64,000 nt of DNA from positions 2,914,001 through 2,978,000 of the forward strand of contig NZ_CP010897.2 of assembly GCF_000934605.2 (NCBI RefSeq). Reading direction: 5' to 3'. A program made the translations under genes and the position numbers. Source of the DNA: Pandoraea vervacti. GTDB lineage: Bacteria > Pseudomonadota > Gammaproteobacteria > Burkholderiales > Burkholderiaceae. The notes beneath the pieces were generated by a model. The model was not told where the DNA came from. It was given only the letters and a program-made list of their open reading frames with translations, and searched no databases. Shown piece after piece: positions 9,351 to 18,938 of the stretch; the first letter of the stretch is position 1; every line of letters begins with the position of its first letter.

Positions 9351-9818
9351 TCAACGAGCCGCGTCGTGGCGCTCAGCGTGTCGCGGCGCCGCGTGCTGAG
9401 TGCACAACGTGTCGAAGTTCTGCGCCAGATCAGCCAGCGAAATCGCGCCAAGTCGCGCGATGAGGATAGCCTGTGCCTCACGCAATGCACCGTCGAGCGC
9501 GGCATTCACGGCACGTTCGACGGCGCATTGCGGGTTGTCGCTCTGCACGCCGATCGCGAAGATGTTCGGCCCGCCGACTGCGTGATGGATGTCGAGCAAC
9601 GTGACGTTGCCCAAATCGCAAGCGAGCGTCCATCCCCCCCCGTGGCCCTTGTCGGAACGCACATAACCCGCGTCGCGCAAGCCCGCCATGGTGCGGCGAA
9701 CGACCACCGGATTCGTGCGCAGCATCTGCGCCAGTTGTTCGGACGTGAACGGGGCGTCGTGCCGCGCCATGTGCAGCAGCACGTGCAACATCCGTGAAAG
9801 TCTGCTGTCGCTTCTCAT
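9351..9818 (-). CDS. Rrf2-family transcriptional regulator
   Basis: The 155-residue protein has an Rrf2 winged HTH (LHVLLHMARHDAPFTSEQLA, then VVVRRTMAGLRDAGYVRS) followed by KGHGGGWTLA and the segment VTLLDIHHAVGG. The usual Fe-S cysteine cluster of IscR is absent; only isolated Cys residues occur (QCAVERAV, LCTQHA), so this is a YwnA-type rather than Fe-S-sensing member. It lies 46 bases downstream of a methyltransferase gene on the same strand and is probably co-transcribed with it. Confidence 0.85.
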   Translation of the reverse strand: MRSDSRLSRMLHVLLHMARHDAPFTSEQLAQMLRTNPVVVRRTMAGLRDAGYVRSDKGHGGGWTLACDLGNVTLLDIHHAVGGPNIFAIGVQSDNPQCAVERAVNAALDGALREAQAILIARLGAISLADLAQNFDTLCTQHAAPRHAERHDAAR

Positions 9819-9864
9819 CTGGCTCCCATATTTCCCTGATTCCTCCGAGCGCCCCGATCCGCGG

Positions 9865-10557
9865 TCAACCCTGGCGCGCCTGACGCGCAAACCACGCGTG
9901 AATCAAGCCGCTTTGGAAGCACCGCACCGGCTGGTCGAATCCGCCCTCCCGGAGGATGTCGTCCATCGCCTCGGGAGGCACGACCGCCACCTGAGAGCCG
10001 TAGATGGCGCTGGCGCGCTCGCGCGCCTGTGGCGAGACGGACATCATGTCGAACCATAGTTCGAGCAAACGCTTCCCGGCGGCCGAGGTCATGTCGCAGG
10101 CCAGATCGGCGCTCGCGAGCAGACCGCCCGGCGCCAACCGGTCCGCGATGCCGCGAAAGAACGCCCGGCGCTCAGCCGGATCGGTCACGAATTGCGACAC
10201 GAGAATGGACGTTGCGGCGTCGAATGGCGTGTCCGTAGGCAGCGAATCCAGAAAACCGTGATGGAAGACGCAACGTGATGCGATGCCCCGCGTTTCAGCC
10301 TTCCCGCGAAAAACATCCAACATGGGCCCGGAGGGCTCCACGGCCGTGAAGCGCCACTGCGCATGGCGCTCGGCCAGATACAGAATCTCCGCACCGGTAC
10401 CCGCCCCGATACACAGCACGTTCGCGGTGTCGGGCAGCGGTGCGAACACGTTGTCGACCACCAGTTGCAACGCGTCGCGCAACGGCGCCATCGCGCGCCA
10501 GGTCTGATCGTAGGTCGCGGCGTGCTCATCGAACATGGCGATGGTGTCCTGCGGCAT
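9865..10557 (-). CDS. Class I SAM-dependent methyltransferase
   Basis: The 230-residue protein has the class I methyltransferase motif I (NVLCIGAGTGAEILYLA), motif II-like acidic residue (WRFTAVEPSGPML) and the later PFDAATSILVSQF segment. It resembles small-molecule methyltransferases of the tellurite/TrmB-like or UbiE-like groups; the acceptor is unknown. The ATG at 10557 has a GAGGG box. The rrf2 gene follows and could control this gene. Confidence 0.82.
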   Translation of the reverse strand: MPQDTIAMFDEHAATYDQTWRAMAPLRDALQLVVDNVFAPLPDTANVLCIGAGTGAEILYLAERHAQWRFTAVEPSGPMLDVFRGKAETRGIASRCVFHHGFLDSLPTDTPFDAATSILVSQFVTDPAERRAFFRGIADRLAPGGLLASADLACDMTSAAGKRLLELWFDMMSVSPQARERASAIYGSQVAVVPPEAMDDILREGGFDQPVRCFQSGLIHAWFARQARQG

Positions 10558-10735
10558 GGATTCGCCCTCACTATTGTAACGTTTGATGTTTCATCATGCC
10601 ATGCCCCCTGCGCGGCGTGCAAGGTGCTGATTTCACAGGCGTCGGCCGCAGGGCATCCGACGCTCGCCAGTCCCCGCCAAAATTGAGGGGGTCGCTAAAT
10701 ATTGGCGTACGGTGGTCGTTAATGCTCTTGATCGC

Positions 10736-10754
10736 CCCCGGTGCCTTACCGGGG
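10736..10754 (+). promoter_or_regulatory. Hairpin in the leader of the 546-residue hypothetical protein
   Basis: A perfect 7-bp stem (CCCCGGT, loop GCCTT, ACCGGGG) lies 32 bases before the ATG at 10787. No T-run follows, so it is not a classical terminator for the plus strand. It could be a leader structure or protein-binding site. Confidence 0.35.
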
Positions 10755-10786
10755 CTTACAACAGTCACTGGACGACACGCCCCCCG

Positions 10787-12427
10787 ATGACGTCTATCCA
10801 TACCGCTTCCCTTCTTCTTTCGCTGGCGAACGCCGACATGGCGTCTCAAGTCGCCGCCGCCGGCCGTGCCGATGGGGCGCGTCAGGGCAACCTGTCGAGC
10901 GCCGATGTTGCCGCACTGACGAGCGCGACACGTGTCACGCTTACGCAAACGCCGCCTGTCGCGAACTGGCCAACCTACGCGCAGCCGGTCGCGGGCGGCG
11001 CGGTGCTGAACTGGCAGCAAGTCCCGTCCGACCCCTTGTCGCTGCTGATGTACGGCAACATGTCGACGTCGTCGCTGGGCAATCGGCTCGATCAGCTTGG
11101 GTCGACCATGATGTCCGCGATTGCCTCGGGCGCGACGTCGTTCTCGCAGACGGTGCTCCGCTCGCGTTCTGCAGCACCGGAGACCGGCGCTGCGGCGGGC
11201 GCGGATTTGGCCGCGCAACAGACAACGTTGCAGTCGGGTGCAGACGAGCGGTTCGCCCTGTCGGTGACGACGGCAAGCGGCGCGCAGGTCACGGTGCGCA
11301 TCGCCAGCAGCGGCGCCGGTGGTGGCGACGTCGATGGCCTGTCCCTCGAATTCTCCGTGACGAAAGGCACGCTCACCGACGCCGAGCGCGATTCGCTCGG
11401 CAAACTGGGCGACGCTTTCCAGAAGGCCGTCAATGGTCTGGCTAAACAGCCGCCCGTCGTCGACTTCGGTGCACTGACCGGGTTCGATGCCTCCGTGCTG
11501 ACGTCCGTCGACCTGTCGGCCACGCGCAACGCGAATGGCGCCACGCCGCAAACCTTCACGTTCCATGCGGATGCGGCGCAGCGCTCGATGCATGTGGACG
11601 GTGCAAGCGGCAAGTTCGACGTCAATGTCGACCTGAAGAACGTGCAAGCCATCGGCAGCCCGAAGGCGCAGAAGGCTGCGCTCGACGCGTGGCTCGATCG
11701 CTTCGACACAGCGAAAACCCGCGGCAATGGCGATGCCGCGCTCATGGACATGTTCAAGGCAGCGTTCAGCGGTCTGAACGCGAACTATCCGCCGGCCACT
11801 ACACTGCCGCGCATTGCGCTGAGCCATGCCGACAAGTCGGTGCTGAGCGGGCTGGCGGACTTCAGCGCGTCGATTTCCCAGACGCAAACGTCGCCGAACC
11901 CCATGCGCGCCTCGGAAGTCGATGGTTTTGACTACCAGATCTCGCAGAGCACGCAGATCGGCGGGCCGGACCGTCTGAACCGCACGATTTCGCAGCAGTC
12001 GCAGGCCACGCTCAGCGCGAGCTACCACCGCTCGCTCTGGCCCGGCGTGCCCCTCGTCCTGAAAGACGACCCGAAGTCACAGAACTACGAGTACGTGAAG
12101 ATTCAGGACTCGGCGAAAAGCTCGGCGGACGTGGGCTATCGTGACGGCCTGCTCGTTCGCGCGAAGGCCACCCGATCGGCTAGCCAGACGACGCAGGTGC
12201 AGCGCTACGAAATGGCCAGACTGGTGAGCGATGTGACGACGCCGGTGTCGTCGTCGACCAGCAGCAACCTGATGGCCCTGCTCCAGTCCATCATGCAAAA
12301 CGATGCGGCGCGCGACGCCAGATCATCCGGCAGTCGCACCGTCGACGACGACCCGGACGTGGCAGATGTACGGCGCCGCACCGCGCTCGACGTGGACCCG
12401 ACACGTTTGAACGCCGCTTCGCAATAA
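10787..12427 (+). CDS. Hypothetical protein, about 546 residues, Ser/Thr/Ala-rich
   Basis: I do not recognise the function. The protein has no signal peptide or membrane segment. It has a low-complexity N-terminal part, a central region (about 160-290, SVTTASGAQVTVRIASSG then DGLSLEFSVTKGTLTDAERD) that alternates beta-strand-like and helical text, and a C-terminal beta-rich part ending in an acidic tail (VDDDPDVADVRRR). The in-frame ATG at 10712 would swallow the leader hairpin; 10787 starts a more plausible sequence (MTSIHTASLLLSL) but lacks a strong ribosome-binding site. A possible secreted or surface role is guesswork. Confidence 0.6.
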   Translation: MTSIHTASLLLSLANADMASQVAAAGRADGARQGNLSSADVAALTSATRVTLTQTPPVANWPTYAQPVAGGAVLNWQQVPSDPLSLLMYGNMSTSSLGNRLDQLGSTMMSAIASGATSFSQTVLRSRSAAPETGAAAGADLAAQQTTLQSGADERFALSVTTASGAQVTVRIASSGAGGGDVDGLSLEFSVTKGTLTDAERDSLGKLGDAFQKAVNGLAKQPPVVDFGALTGFDASVLTSVDLSATRNANGATPQTFTFHADAAQRSMHVDGASGKFDVNVDLKNVQAIGSPKAQKAALDAWLDRFDTAKTRGNGDAALMDMFKAAFSGLNANYPPATTLPRIALSHADKSVLSGLADFSASISQTQTSPNPMRASEVDGFDYQISQSTQIGGPDRLNRTISQQSQATLSASYHRSLWPGVPLVLKDDPKSQNYEYVKIQDSAKSSADVGYRDGLLVRAKATRSASQTTQVQRYEMARLVSDVTTPVSSSTSSNLMALLQSIMQNDAARDARSSGSRTVDDDPDVADVRRRTALDVDPTRLNAASQ

Positions 12428-12554
12428 TCCCCCCAATCGCGCACGACGGGGCCCACGGCATGGACCAGGGCAGCGGCCGCGGCGTCGGCTACCAGCTCTG
12501 CAAGTCTCCACCCCGCGCCGCGCCGCTCTGGTCTCGTCGCGGGGTAAGATATCA

Positions 12555-12567
12555 GTCAAATATTGAC
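12555..12567. promoter_or_regulatory. Inverted repeat upstream of the MFS gene
   Basis: GTCAA-ATA-TTGAC is a perfect 13-bp inverted repeat 36 bases before the MFS start codon, in a locally AT-rich patch. It is a candidate operator or core promoter element. Confidence 0.35.
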
Positions 12568-12602
12568 GAACCACGGGGATATCCGGCGTTCTCGATAGCC
12601 TG

Positions 12603-14099
12603 ATGACAGAGACAGCAGACAGTCCAAACCCTCCTTCCCTCTCACAAAGCACGGCGACGTCGCTTGTCGACACCGACTTGCCCGGCCGTCTCGACCGTCT
12701 GCCGTGGGGGCGGTTCCATACCCTGATCGTCGTCGCGCTGGGCATCACGTGGTTGCTCGACGGTCTCGAGGTCACGCTGGCCGGCGCCGTTGCCGGTGCG
12801 CTCAAATCGAGTCCGACACTTGCGCTCGCCAACGCGCAGGTCGGCCTCGCCGGCAGCGCCTACATCGCGGGCGCCGTGCTTGGCGCCCTCGGTTTCGGCT
12901 GGCTGACCGACCGTCTCGGGCGTCGCAGGCTCTTCTTCATCACCCTGCTGCTGTATGTTGCGGCAACGGCGGCTACCGGCCTGTCGTGGAGTTTCGCCAG
13001 CTTCGTCGTGTTCCGATTTCTCACGGGTGCGGGCATCGGCGGCGAGTACACCGCCATCAATTCGACGATTCAGGAATTCACACCGGCACGTGTGCGTGGC
13101 TGGACGGACCTCGTCATCAACGGCACCTTCTGGGCAGGTGCGGCGCTCGGCGCTGCAGGCTCGCTCGTTTTGCTCGATCCTGGCGTGCTGCCCCCGGACT
13201 GGGGCTGGCGCGTGTGCTTCTTCATCGGCGCCGCGCTTGGACTTGGCGTCCTGTTCATGCGAATGTGGGTGCCCGAGAGCCCCCGCTGGCTCATCCTTCG
13301 TGGACGGACGCGTGAAGCCGAAGCCATCGTCGAGGGCATCGAGCGGTCGCTGCGCGAGCGCGGGCAAACCATCGCCGATGCGCCTGTGTCGCGACTCCAG
13401 TTGCGCACCCGACACGCCACCCCATTGCGCGAGGTGTGGCACACCCTCGTGCACACTTACCGCCGCCGCTCGCTCGTCGGCCTCACGCTGATGATCGCGC
13501 AGGCGTTCTGTTACAACGCCATCTTCTTCACATACGCGTTGGTGCTCACCGATTTTTACGATGTGCCGGCCGCGAATGTCGGCTGGTATCTGCTGCCGTT
13601 CGCTGCGGGCAATGTGCTCGGGCCCATCGTGCTCGGCCACGGGTTCGACGTGTTCGGCAGACGCGTGATGATCAGCGCGACGTACGCGATTTCGGGCGTA
13701 CTGCTGGCCCTGAGCGGCTGGGCATTCGCGCAAGGGTGGCTGAGCACGGTCACGCAAACCCTCGCATGGTCCGTCATCTTCTTCTTCGCCTCGGCGGCGG
13801 CCAGTTCGGCGTATCTGACGGTCAGCGAGAATTTCCCGCTGGAAATCCGCGCCCTCGCCATCGCCGTGTTCTATGCCATCGGCACATTGCTTGGCGGCGT
13901 GGCGGGTCCGGCGCTCTTCGGCTGGCTGATCGACACGCAGCGCCGTGCCGACGTGTCGATCGGTTACCTGATCGGCGCGGGGCTGATGGTCGTTGCCGCC
14001 GCCGTGGCCGCGCGCTGGGGGATCGCGGCGGAACGCCGTTCACTCGAATCGGTGGCCGCGCCGCTGTCGTTGCGCTCGACACGGCGCGACTCTCGCTGA
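12603..14099 (+). CDS. MFS transporter (sugar-porter/NiaP-like)
   Basis: The 498-residue protein has twelve predicted membrane spans, the MFS loop 2-3 motif GWLTDRLGRRRLFF, and WVPESPRWLILRGR before the central cytoplasmic loop. The opening LPWGRFHTLIVVALGITWLL followed by DGLEVTLAG resembles the niacin/aromatic-acid carriers of the NiaP group. The natural substrate is not determined. It is a single gene transcribed towards the amino-acid permease on the other strand; the 52-base gap between them holds a small GGTCG-CTAAA-CGACC hairpin at 14117-14131. Confidence 0.85.
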   Translation: MTETADSPNPPSLSQSTATSLVDTDLPGRLDRLPWGRFHTLIVVALGITWLLDGLEVTLAGAVAGALKSSPTLALANAQVGLAGSAYIAGAVLGALGFGWLTDRLGRRRLFFITLLLYVAATAATGLSWSFASFVVFRFLTGAGIGGEYTAINSTIQEFTPARVRGWTDLVINGTFWAGAALGAAGSLVLLDPGVLPPDWGWRVCFFIGAALGLGVLFMRMWVPESPRWLILRGRTREAEAIVEGIERSLRERGQTIADAPVSRLQLRTRHATPLREVWHTLVHTYRRRSLVGLTLMIAQAFCYNAIFFTYALVLTDFYDVPAANVGWYLLPFAAGNVLGPIVLGHGFDVFGRRVMISATYAISGVLLALSGWAFAQGWLSTVTQTLAWSVIFFFASAAASSAYLTVSENFPLEIRALAIAVFYAIGTLLGGVAGPALFGWLIDTQRRADVSIGYLIGAGLMVVAAAVAARWGIAAERRSLESVAAPLSLRSTRRDSR

Positions 14100-14151
14100 A
14101 CGCGCTCGCTGAACGAGGTCGCTAAACGACCACCCTGAACGAGCCGGTACC

Positions 14152-15561
14152 TCAGTTGCCCTGACCCCGCGCGCGCGCCACGACCACGCCATCGCGCCTG
14201 CGATACCACATGGCATAGACGAGCGACAACGCGACGATGAACGGCAGGCCGTAGACCAGCGTCATGCGGAATTCGTCCGTCAAGCAGGTCGTCACGAGCG
14301 TTGCAACCATCAGCAATGCCCCCGTCAGGCTCGCATACGGATAGCCCCACATCCGAAAGCGCAACGACTTCGCGTCGTGAGCGCGACGGAAGAAGAGATG
14401 CGTGACGAAGATCATCAGCCAGGTGAACATCGCGCCGAACATCGAGACGGACATCATCAGCGTGAACGACGCCTGCGGCGCCATCACGTTGAGCGCAACC
14501 GCCAGCGCAATCCCGATGGTCGAGAGCATGAGCGCGGCCACGGGCACACCGTTGCGACTCACTTCGCCGAACCGGCGCGGGGCATAGCCCGCACGCGAGA
14601 GCGAGAACATCATGCGTGTGGTGATGTAAAGCTGGCTGTTCATCGCGGAGAGCGCCGCCACCAGAATCACCAGATTGATGACGCCTGCCGCACCGGGAAT
14701 GTGCGTGGCGGCCATGACCTTGACGAACGGACTGCCGTCTTCGCCCGCCGCGCTCCACGGCACGATGGCGAGCGTCAGGGCCAACGTCAGCAGGTAGAAG
14801 AACACCAGACGAAACATCGTTGCCCGGAAGGCCCGCGTGATCGCGCGCTGCGGATCCTGCGCCTCGCCGGCGGCGACCGCGATCATCTCGATGCTCAGAT
14901 AGCTGAAGATCGAGACGATGACCGCAACCCACATGCCCCACGCGCCTTTCGGGAAAAATCCGCCATGCAACGTGTAGTTCGCCAGACCGATCCCGCTGCC
15001 TTGCGGCGCACGAAAGACGATGTACGCGCCCAGAATCAGGAAAGCGACGATGGCCACGATCTTGAGCATCGAAAACGCATACTCGACCGCCCCGAAAACC
15101 TTGACGCTGGCCGCGTTGATCGCGATCAGGCCTGCCGAGAAGCCAACGATCCAGTACCAGCCCGGCACTGCCGGAAACCAGTACTTCATATAGACGGCGA
15201 TGGCCGTGACCTCGGTGCCGACGGCGAACACGATCGATGACCAATAGCCGTAGCGCACCAGAAATCCGGCCAACGGACCGATGTAGTGCTCGGCGTACGC
15301 GCCGAACGACCCCGAGGTCGGATGAGCGACCGTCATTTCGGCGAGACAGCCCATGAGCAGCAGCGCGATGGCGCCGCCGATCGCGTAGCTCAGCAGCACG
15401 CTCGGTCCCGCAAAGCCGATGGCGAACGCACTGCCCAAAAACAGGCCGGTGCCAATAGCGCCGCCAATGGCGATCATCGATAACTGAGCGCTGCTCAATC
15501 CCCGGTGCAGTCCTTTTTCTCGCTCGACAATGCTGTCGAAGCCTGGTTGTGTGGTACTCAA
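14152..15561 (-). CDS. Amino-acid permease (APC superfamily, AAT family)
   Basis: The 469-residue protein has twelve membrane spans and the AAT signature near the N-terminus (LSSAQLSMIAIGGAIGTGLF, then FAGPSVLLSYAIGG). This group includes GabP, ProY and AnsP, proton symporters for amino acids or GABA. The start codon is TTG at 15561, supported by an AGGAGA box five bases upstream (positions just above 15566). It follows a porin gene by 39 bases and is the last gene of the long minus-strand array that begins at about 23.3 kb. Confidence 0.88.
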   Translation of the reverse strand: MSTTQPGFDSIVEREKGLHRGLSSAQLSMIAIGGAIGTGLFLGSAFAIGFAGPSVLLSYAIGGAIALLLMGCLAEMTVAHPTSGSFGAYAEHYIGPLAGFLVRYGYWSSIVFAVGTEVTAIAVYMKYWFPAVPGWYWIVGFSAGLIAINAASVKVFGAVEYAFSMLKIVAIVAFLILGAYIVFRAPQGSGIGLANYTLHGGFFPKGAWGMWVAVIVSIFSYLSIEMIAVAAGEAQDPQRAITRAFRATMFRLVFFYLLTLALTLAIVPWSAAGEDGSPFVKVMAATHIPGAAGVINLVILVAALSAMNSQLYITTRMMFSLSRAGYAPRRFGEVSRNGVPVAALMLSTIGIALAVALNVMAPQASFTLMMSVSMFGAMFTWLMIFVTHLFFRRAHDAKSLRFRMWGYPYASLTGALLMVATLVTTCLTDEFRMTLVYGLPFIVALSLVYAMWYRRRDGVVVARARGQGN

Positions 15562-15600
15562 GATCGTCTCCTGTGAATCTGAGGTAATGGAAATTCGTGG

Positions 15601-16878
15601 TCAGAACGTGTGTTCGATGCCGACGCCGACGCCTCGGTAATGCACGCCCGGGGGCGCGTTGCCGCCGGAAAAGTTGGGGCGCGGCGAAAAGCCATAGCTG
15701 CCCCAGGCCCGATTGATGACCTGGTAGTAGGCGACGTACACGTCAGTGCGTTTGGAAAAGTCATAGCGATAGCCGAGGTTGAGCTGCGTCGCGCCGAGAT
15801 CGTCCGTGTTGCAGGTCGCCCCGCCCACGCGCGAACAGGCGCCGTTCGTCGCGTAGCCCCCGCCGAGCCAGACGGAGTGGCGTGCGCCGCCGAAAAAGTG
15901 CTGCACCATGGCGTAGAACGCATCTCGCCGGTAGCGATTGAGATTGCCGGACGTGCCGTCATCGGTCCGATACGTCAGCCTGTCCCAGCCCGCCACCCAC
16001 TTCGTCTGTGCGTAGGTGAAGACGATGAGGACCTTGTGCGCGTCGTCGCTCGAACCGGTGGCGCGCGAACCAACGTTGGACGGGTTGGCGCTGGCCGGCG
16101 CGCCCAACCACGCGAGACCGAAGTAGTCCTTGTGCAGCTCGTACGCATAGCGCACGCGCAACGGGCCGTTCAGGTATTCCAGCCCCGCCCCGAAGACCTG
16201 CGGCGCGATGTCGCCGGCGGGTGTCGTGACCGTGCCGTTCGAGAGCGAGTAGGAGAACTGCAATTGGAGTCCCGCCCACTCAGGCGTCCAGTACTGAATC
16301 GTGTTGCCCTGCCGCCGGTTGAACGTGGCGTCCGATGCGTTATTGACGCGGCCCGACTGCGTTGTGGTGTTCGGTACGTTGAAGCCGGGATTGCTCAGGA
16401 TCGTGCTCAGATCGCCGGTGTACGGATTGCGAACGGGCGAACCGACGGAGAGCGTCGACCACTGATACGGCGTGTCCCAGTTGCCCATGAACACGGTGCC
16501 GAACGGCCCCTTCACCCCGACGTTCGAATTGCGTGCGCCAATGGCGCCGGTTGCCTTGCCGTCGATGGACACCGGCGTCTCGATCTGCCAGATGGCGGCG
16601 TAGCCATCGCCCAGGTCCTCTTTGCCACGCATGCCGAAATACGAAATGCTCGAGAGCATGCGCGTGCCGCTCATCTCGGGGGACCGGATCGCGCCCGCAG
16701 GGGCTTGTGTCGGACGCGGCGCCGATGCCGGCGTTTGACGCTCGCTCACGCTGACCCAGTCCGTCATCGGCGTGAGATGGCCATAGATCTGCACTTGCGC
16801 CTGAGACACCTCGCAAACCCCCATGCCAACCGCCATCGCCAGCACCGTGCCCGGCATGCGCGCACATAGGCGCACCAC
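15601..16878 (-). CDS. Gram-negative porin (trimeric, OmpC-like)
   Basis: The protein has the Burkholderiales general-porin pattern: mature start QVQIYGHLTPMTDWVSVSE, constriction-loop region FGTVFMGNWDTPYQW, repeated Tyr-ended beta strands and a C-terminal GVGIEHTF ending in Phe, the BAM-recognition residue. It forms a 16-strand outer-membrane barrel. The start is uncertain. An in-frame ATG at 16968 lies seven bases after the preceding gene but gives no signal peptide. The in-frame GTG pair at 16878/16875 or the ATG at 16857 gives a signal peptide ending CEVSQA. No clear ribosome-binding site distinguishes them. Confidence 0.85.
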   Translation of the reverse strand: MVRLCARMPGTVLAMAVGMGVCEVSQAQVQIYGHLTPMTDWVSVSERQTPASAPRPTQAPAGAIRSPEMSGTRMLSSISYFGMRGKEDLGDGYAAIWQIETPVSIDGKATGAIGARNSNVGVKGPFGTVFMGNWDTPYQWSTLSVGSPVRNPYTGDLSTILSNPGFNVPNTTTQSGRVNNASDATFNRRQGNTIQYWTPEWAGLQLQFSYSLSNGTVTTPAGDIAPQVFGAGLEYLNGPLRVRYAYELHKDYFGLAWLGAPASANPSNVGSRATGSSDDAHKVLIVFTYAQTKWVAGWDRLTYRTDDGTSGNLNRYRRDAFYAMVQHFFGGARHSVWLGGGYATNGACSRVGGATCNTDDLGATQLNLGYRYDFSKRTDVYVAYYQVINRAWGSYGFSPRPNFSGGNAPPGVHYRGVGVGIEHTF

Positions 16879-16974
16879 TGCATGTTGCGCACGCGGCACC
16901 CCCTGCACACGACGCGCATGGTCAGACGATCCCCGGCATGGCTCCAGATACCGCAACGCGCCGCGCATGGTCCG

Positions 16975-17880
16975 TCAGCCCGGCAACGTGAAGCCGCACG
17001 CGGCCAACTGCGCGTGCAGCCGCCCGTGCTGCTCGTCGGACAGCCGCGAGAGCGGCGGGCGCACGTGCGACCATGCGCTGTCTTCGCGATACGTCGCCAG
17101 CACGGCCTTGAGCGCCGCAATCATGGGGAACGACTGAACGATGGCCCGCACGGTGTCGGCCTGTGCCTGCAGCGCGGGGCCGGTGTCCTCAGCCCACTCG
17201 CGGCACAGGCGTGCGATGCGCTCCGGATTGATATTGACGGTGGCGGAGATGCATCCCCTCGCCCCCTTCGCCGACGCGCGCGAGACCAGCGATTCCGAGG
17301 CCGGAAAAATGCCGAAGCCGGGAAAGGCGTCGAGCATTACGCTCAGGTGGTTCCAGTCGCCCGAGCTGTCCTTGATGCCCACGACAGTGCGTGGGAAGTC
17401 TCGCACCAGCCGCTCGATGACGGACAGCGTAATGGGCACGCCCGAGAGCGCCGGGATGTGATACAGGTACAGCCGCAGGCGGGCATCGGCCACTTGCTCG
17501 ATGACGCGCGCGTAGTACGCATACAGTCCGTCGTCCGAAAGCCCCTTGTAGAAGAACGGCGGCAGCATCAGCACCCCGGCGCAGCCGCGCTCGACGGCAT
17601 GCCGCGTGAGCGCGACGGTTTCGGGCAACGAGCAGCAGCCCGTGCCGGGCATCATGCGGCGCGGATCGAGGCCGTTGTCGACCAGCACATCGAGCAACGT
17701 CATGCGCTCGGCAAGTCCGAGCGAATTCGCTTCGCTGTTGGTGCCGAACGGCGCAAGACCCACGCCATGTGAAAGCAACCAGGCGCAATGCGAGACAAAA
17801 CGGGGGGCATCCGGCGTCAGATCCGCGTGAAACGGCGTGACGACGGGCGCAAACGCCCCGGTCAATTCGTGATCGACCAT
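16975..17880 (-). CDS. Dihydrodipicolinate synthase/N-acetylneuraminate lyase family aldolase
   Basis: The 301-residue class I aldolase has the family Schiff-base Lys in VVGIKDSSGDW and the catalytic Tyr in LYLYHIPALSG; the pyruvate-carboxylate loop reads FGTNSEANSLGLAER in place of the usual GTTGE. Members cleave or form 2-keto acids, or hydrate-cleave aromatic side chains. The DapA-specific context (lysine genes) is missing, so a catabolic lyase is more likely. It follows the alpha/beta hydrolase by 110 bases. Confidence 0.85.
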   Translation of the reverse strand: MVDHELTGAFAPVVTPFHADLTPDAPRFVSHCAWLLSHGVGLAPFGTNSEANSLGLAERMTLLDVLVDNGLDPRRMMPGTGCCSLPETVALTRHAVERGCAGVLMLPPFFYKGLSDDGLYAYYARVIEQVADARLRLYLYHIPALSGVPITLSVIERLVRDFPRTVVGIKDSSGDWNHLSVMLDAFPGFGIFPASESLVSRASAKGARGCISATVNINPERIARLCREWAEDTGPALQAQADTVRAIVQSFPMIAALKAVLATYREDSAWSHVRPPLSRLSDEQHGRLHAQLAACGFTLPG

Positions 17881-17931
17881 GACAGTTCCTAAAAGGGAGA
17901 AAGAGAGGTTCGGCCCTGCCGGTGCCGCACG

Positions 17932-17968
17932 CGGCAGATCACCGAATTCGTGACCTGACGATCTGCCG
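17932..17968. repeat. Inverted repeat between hydrolase and DapA-like genes
   Basis: CGGCAGATC (17932-17940) and GATCTGCCG (17960-17968) form a perfect 9-bp stem with a 19-base loop. It sits in the 110-base gap between two co-directional genes. No T-run follows, so it may be an mRNA-stability or processing element or a weak attenuator. Confidence 0.4.
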
Positions 17969-17990
17969 ACTCAGGCGGGCGCGAAGCCCG

Positions 17991-18938
17991 TCAGGGAGAC
18001 GGGTTGAGTTCGTGCAGAAATTGCAGAATTTCGCGACCGAGCGAATCGTCGCCGGTGTCCAGATGGGCGACGACCGAGGTGTGGTTGTGATCGCGCACCT
18101 GAACGAAGCGCGGCGCGCGCGCGTCGCGCTGCGCCAGACGATGGCAGAACTCCAGCGCATAAGTGTCGAGATGGGGATTCTCGAACTGCGCGATGACGGT
18201 CAGGACCGGCACCGGCATGGCCTCGGCGTGCGCCATCGGCGCATCGGGTTCGTAACGCGCCGCATCGTCGCCGTAGTACGCGAGCACCCCGGGAGCGTTC
18301 GGATTGTCCGGCAGAATATCGGCGCGCAGACGCGCACTGATGAGCACGGCGCCGGCGACCTCGGGCGCTGCCGGACGTACGCGCGGATCGCACAGATAAC
18401 TCGCCACATGCGATCCGCCCGCCGAATGGCCGATCAGCAACATGCGCGACAGGTCGACATCGCTCCCGCCAGCGTACGCGCCGATATGCTCGCGAAGCCA
18501 TCGAATGGCCAGCGCGACATCCCGCGCACCGCCGGGGAACGACGCCTCCGGGGCAAGGCGATACTCCACGTTCACGGCCACGCAGCCGTGCCGCGCGAAG
18601 TATCGCGGCACGTTGCCATAGATCTGCGCGTTGGCGTTCATGTCGCCCCGCACGAAGCCCCCGCCATGCACGAAGACAACGACCGGCGCCCCGCCGCGCA
18701 CCGGCGCGACCGGACGATACACGTCCAGCCGGTGCCGCGCGTGCGGACCGTATGCCAGGTCGCGAACGACAGTGAAGTCCTCGGTCGACGCCATTGCCAG
18801 CAACGGCGTATAGACGTCGAGCACCGCGCGGCGGCCCGCCGCGATGTCGTTCTTCCAGCGCGGGCCCAGCGCACGCATCAGCGCGCGCGCGGATTCCCAA
18901 TCGCGGGGCGCCGACGCGGCAAACGTCTGCGTGTCCAT
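17991..18938 (-). CDS. Alpha/beta hydrolase (HSL-type esterase)
   Basis: The 315-residue protein has the hormone-sensitive-lipase oxyanion motif VFVHGGGFVRGD and the nucleophile elbow LIGHSAGGSHVA; the acid and His follow near FENPHLDTY and RDHNHTSVV. It hydrolyses carboxylic esters or N-formylkynurenine-like amides (the text resembles kynurenine formamidase-type HSL proteins). Its ATG at 18938 shares one base with the stop of the ABC ATPase (TGATG), so the two are coupled. The catalysed step in this locus is unknown. Confidence 0.86.
   Translation of the reverse strand: MDTQTFAASAPRDWESARALMRALGPRWKNDIAAGRRAVLDVYTPLLAMASTEDFTVVRDLAYGPHARHRLDVYRPVAPVRGGAPVVVFVHGGGFVRGDMNANAQIYGNVPRYFARHGCVAVNVEYRLAPEASFPGGARDVALAIRWLREHIGAYAGGSDVDLSRMLLIGHSAGGSHVASYLCDPRVRPAAPEVAGAVLISARLRADILPDNPNAPGVLAYYGDDAARYEPDAPMAHAEAMPVPVLTVIAQFENPHLDTYALEFCHRLAQRDARAPRFVQVRDHNHTSVVAHLDTGDDSLGREILQFLHELNPSP

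Noticed and set aside
10571..12028. Minus-strand frame of 485 residues opposite the hypothetical protein
   Set aside because: Arg/Ala/Gly-rich text with no domain. The plus-strand reading is preferred for its start and composition, but neither function is known.
14100..14151. Repeated CGCTGAACG words between two convergent genes
   Set aside because: Too short and degenerate to call a mobile or regulatory repeat; at most a weak hairpin.
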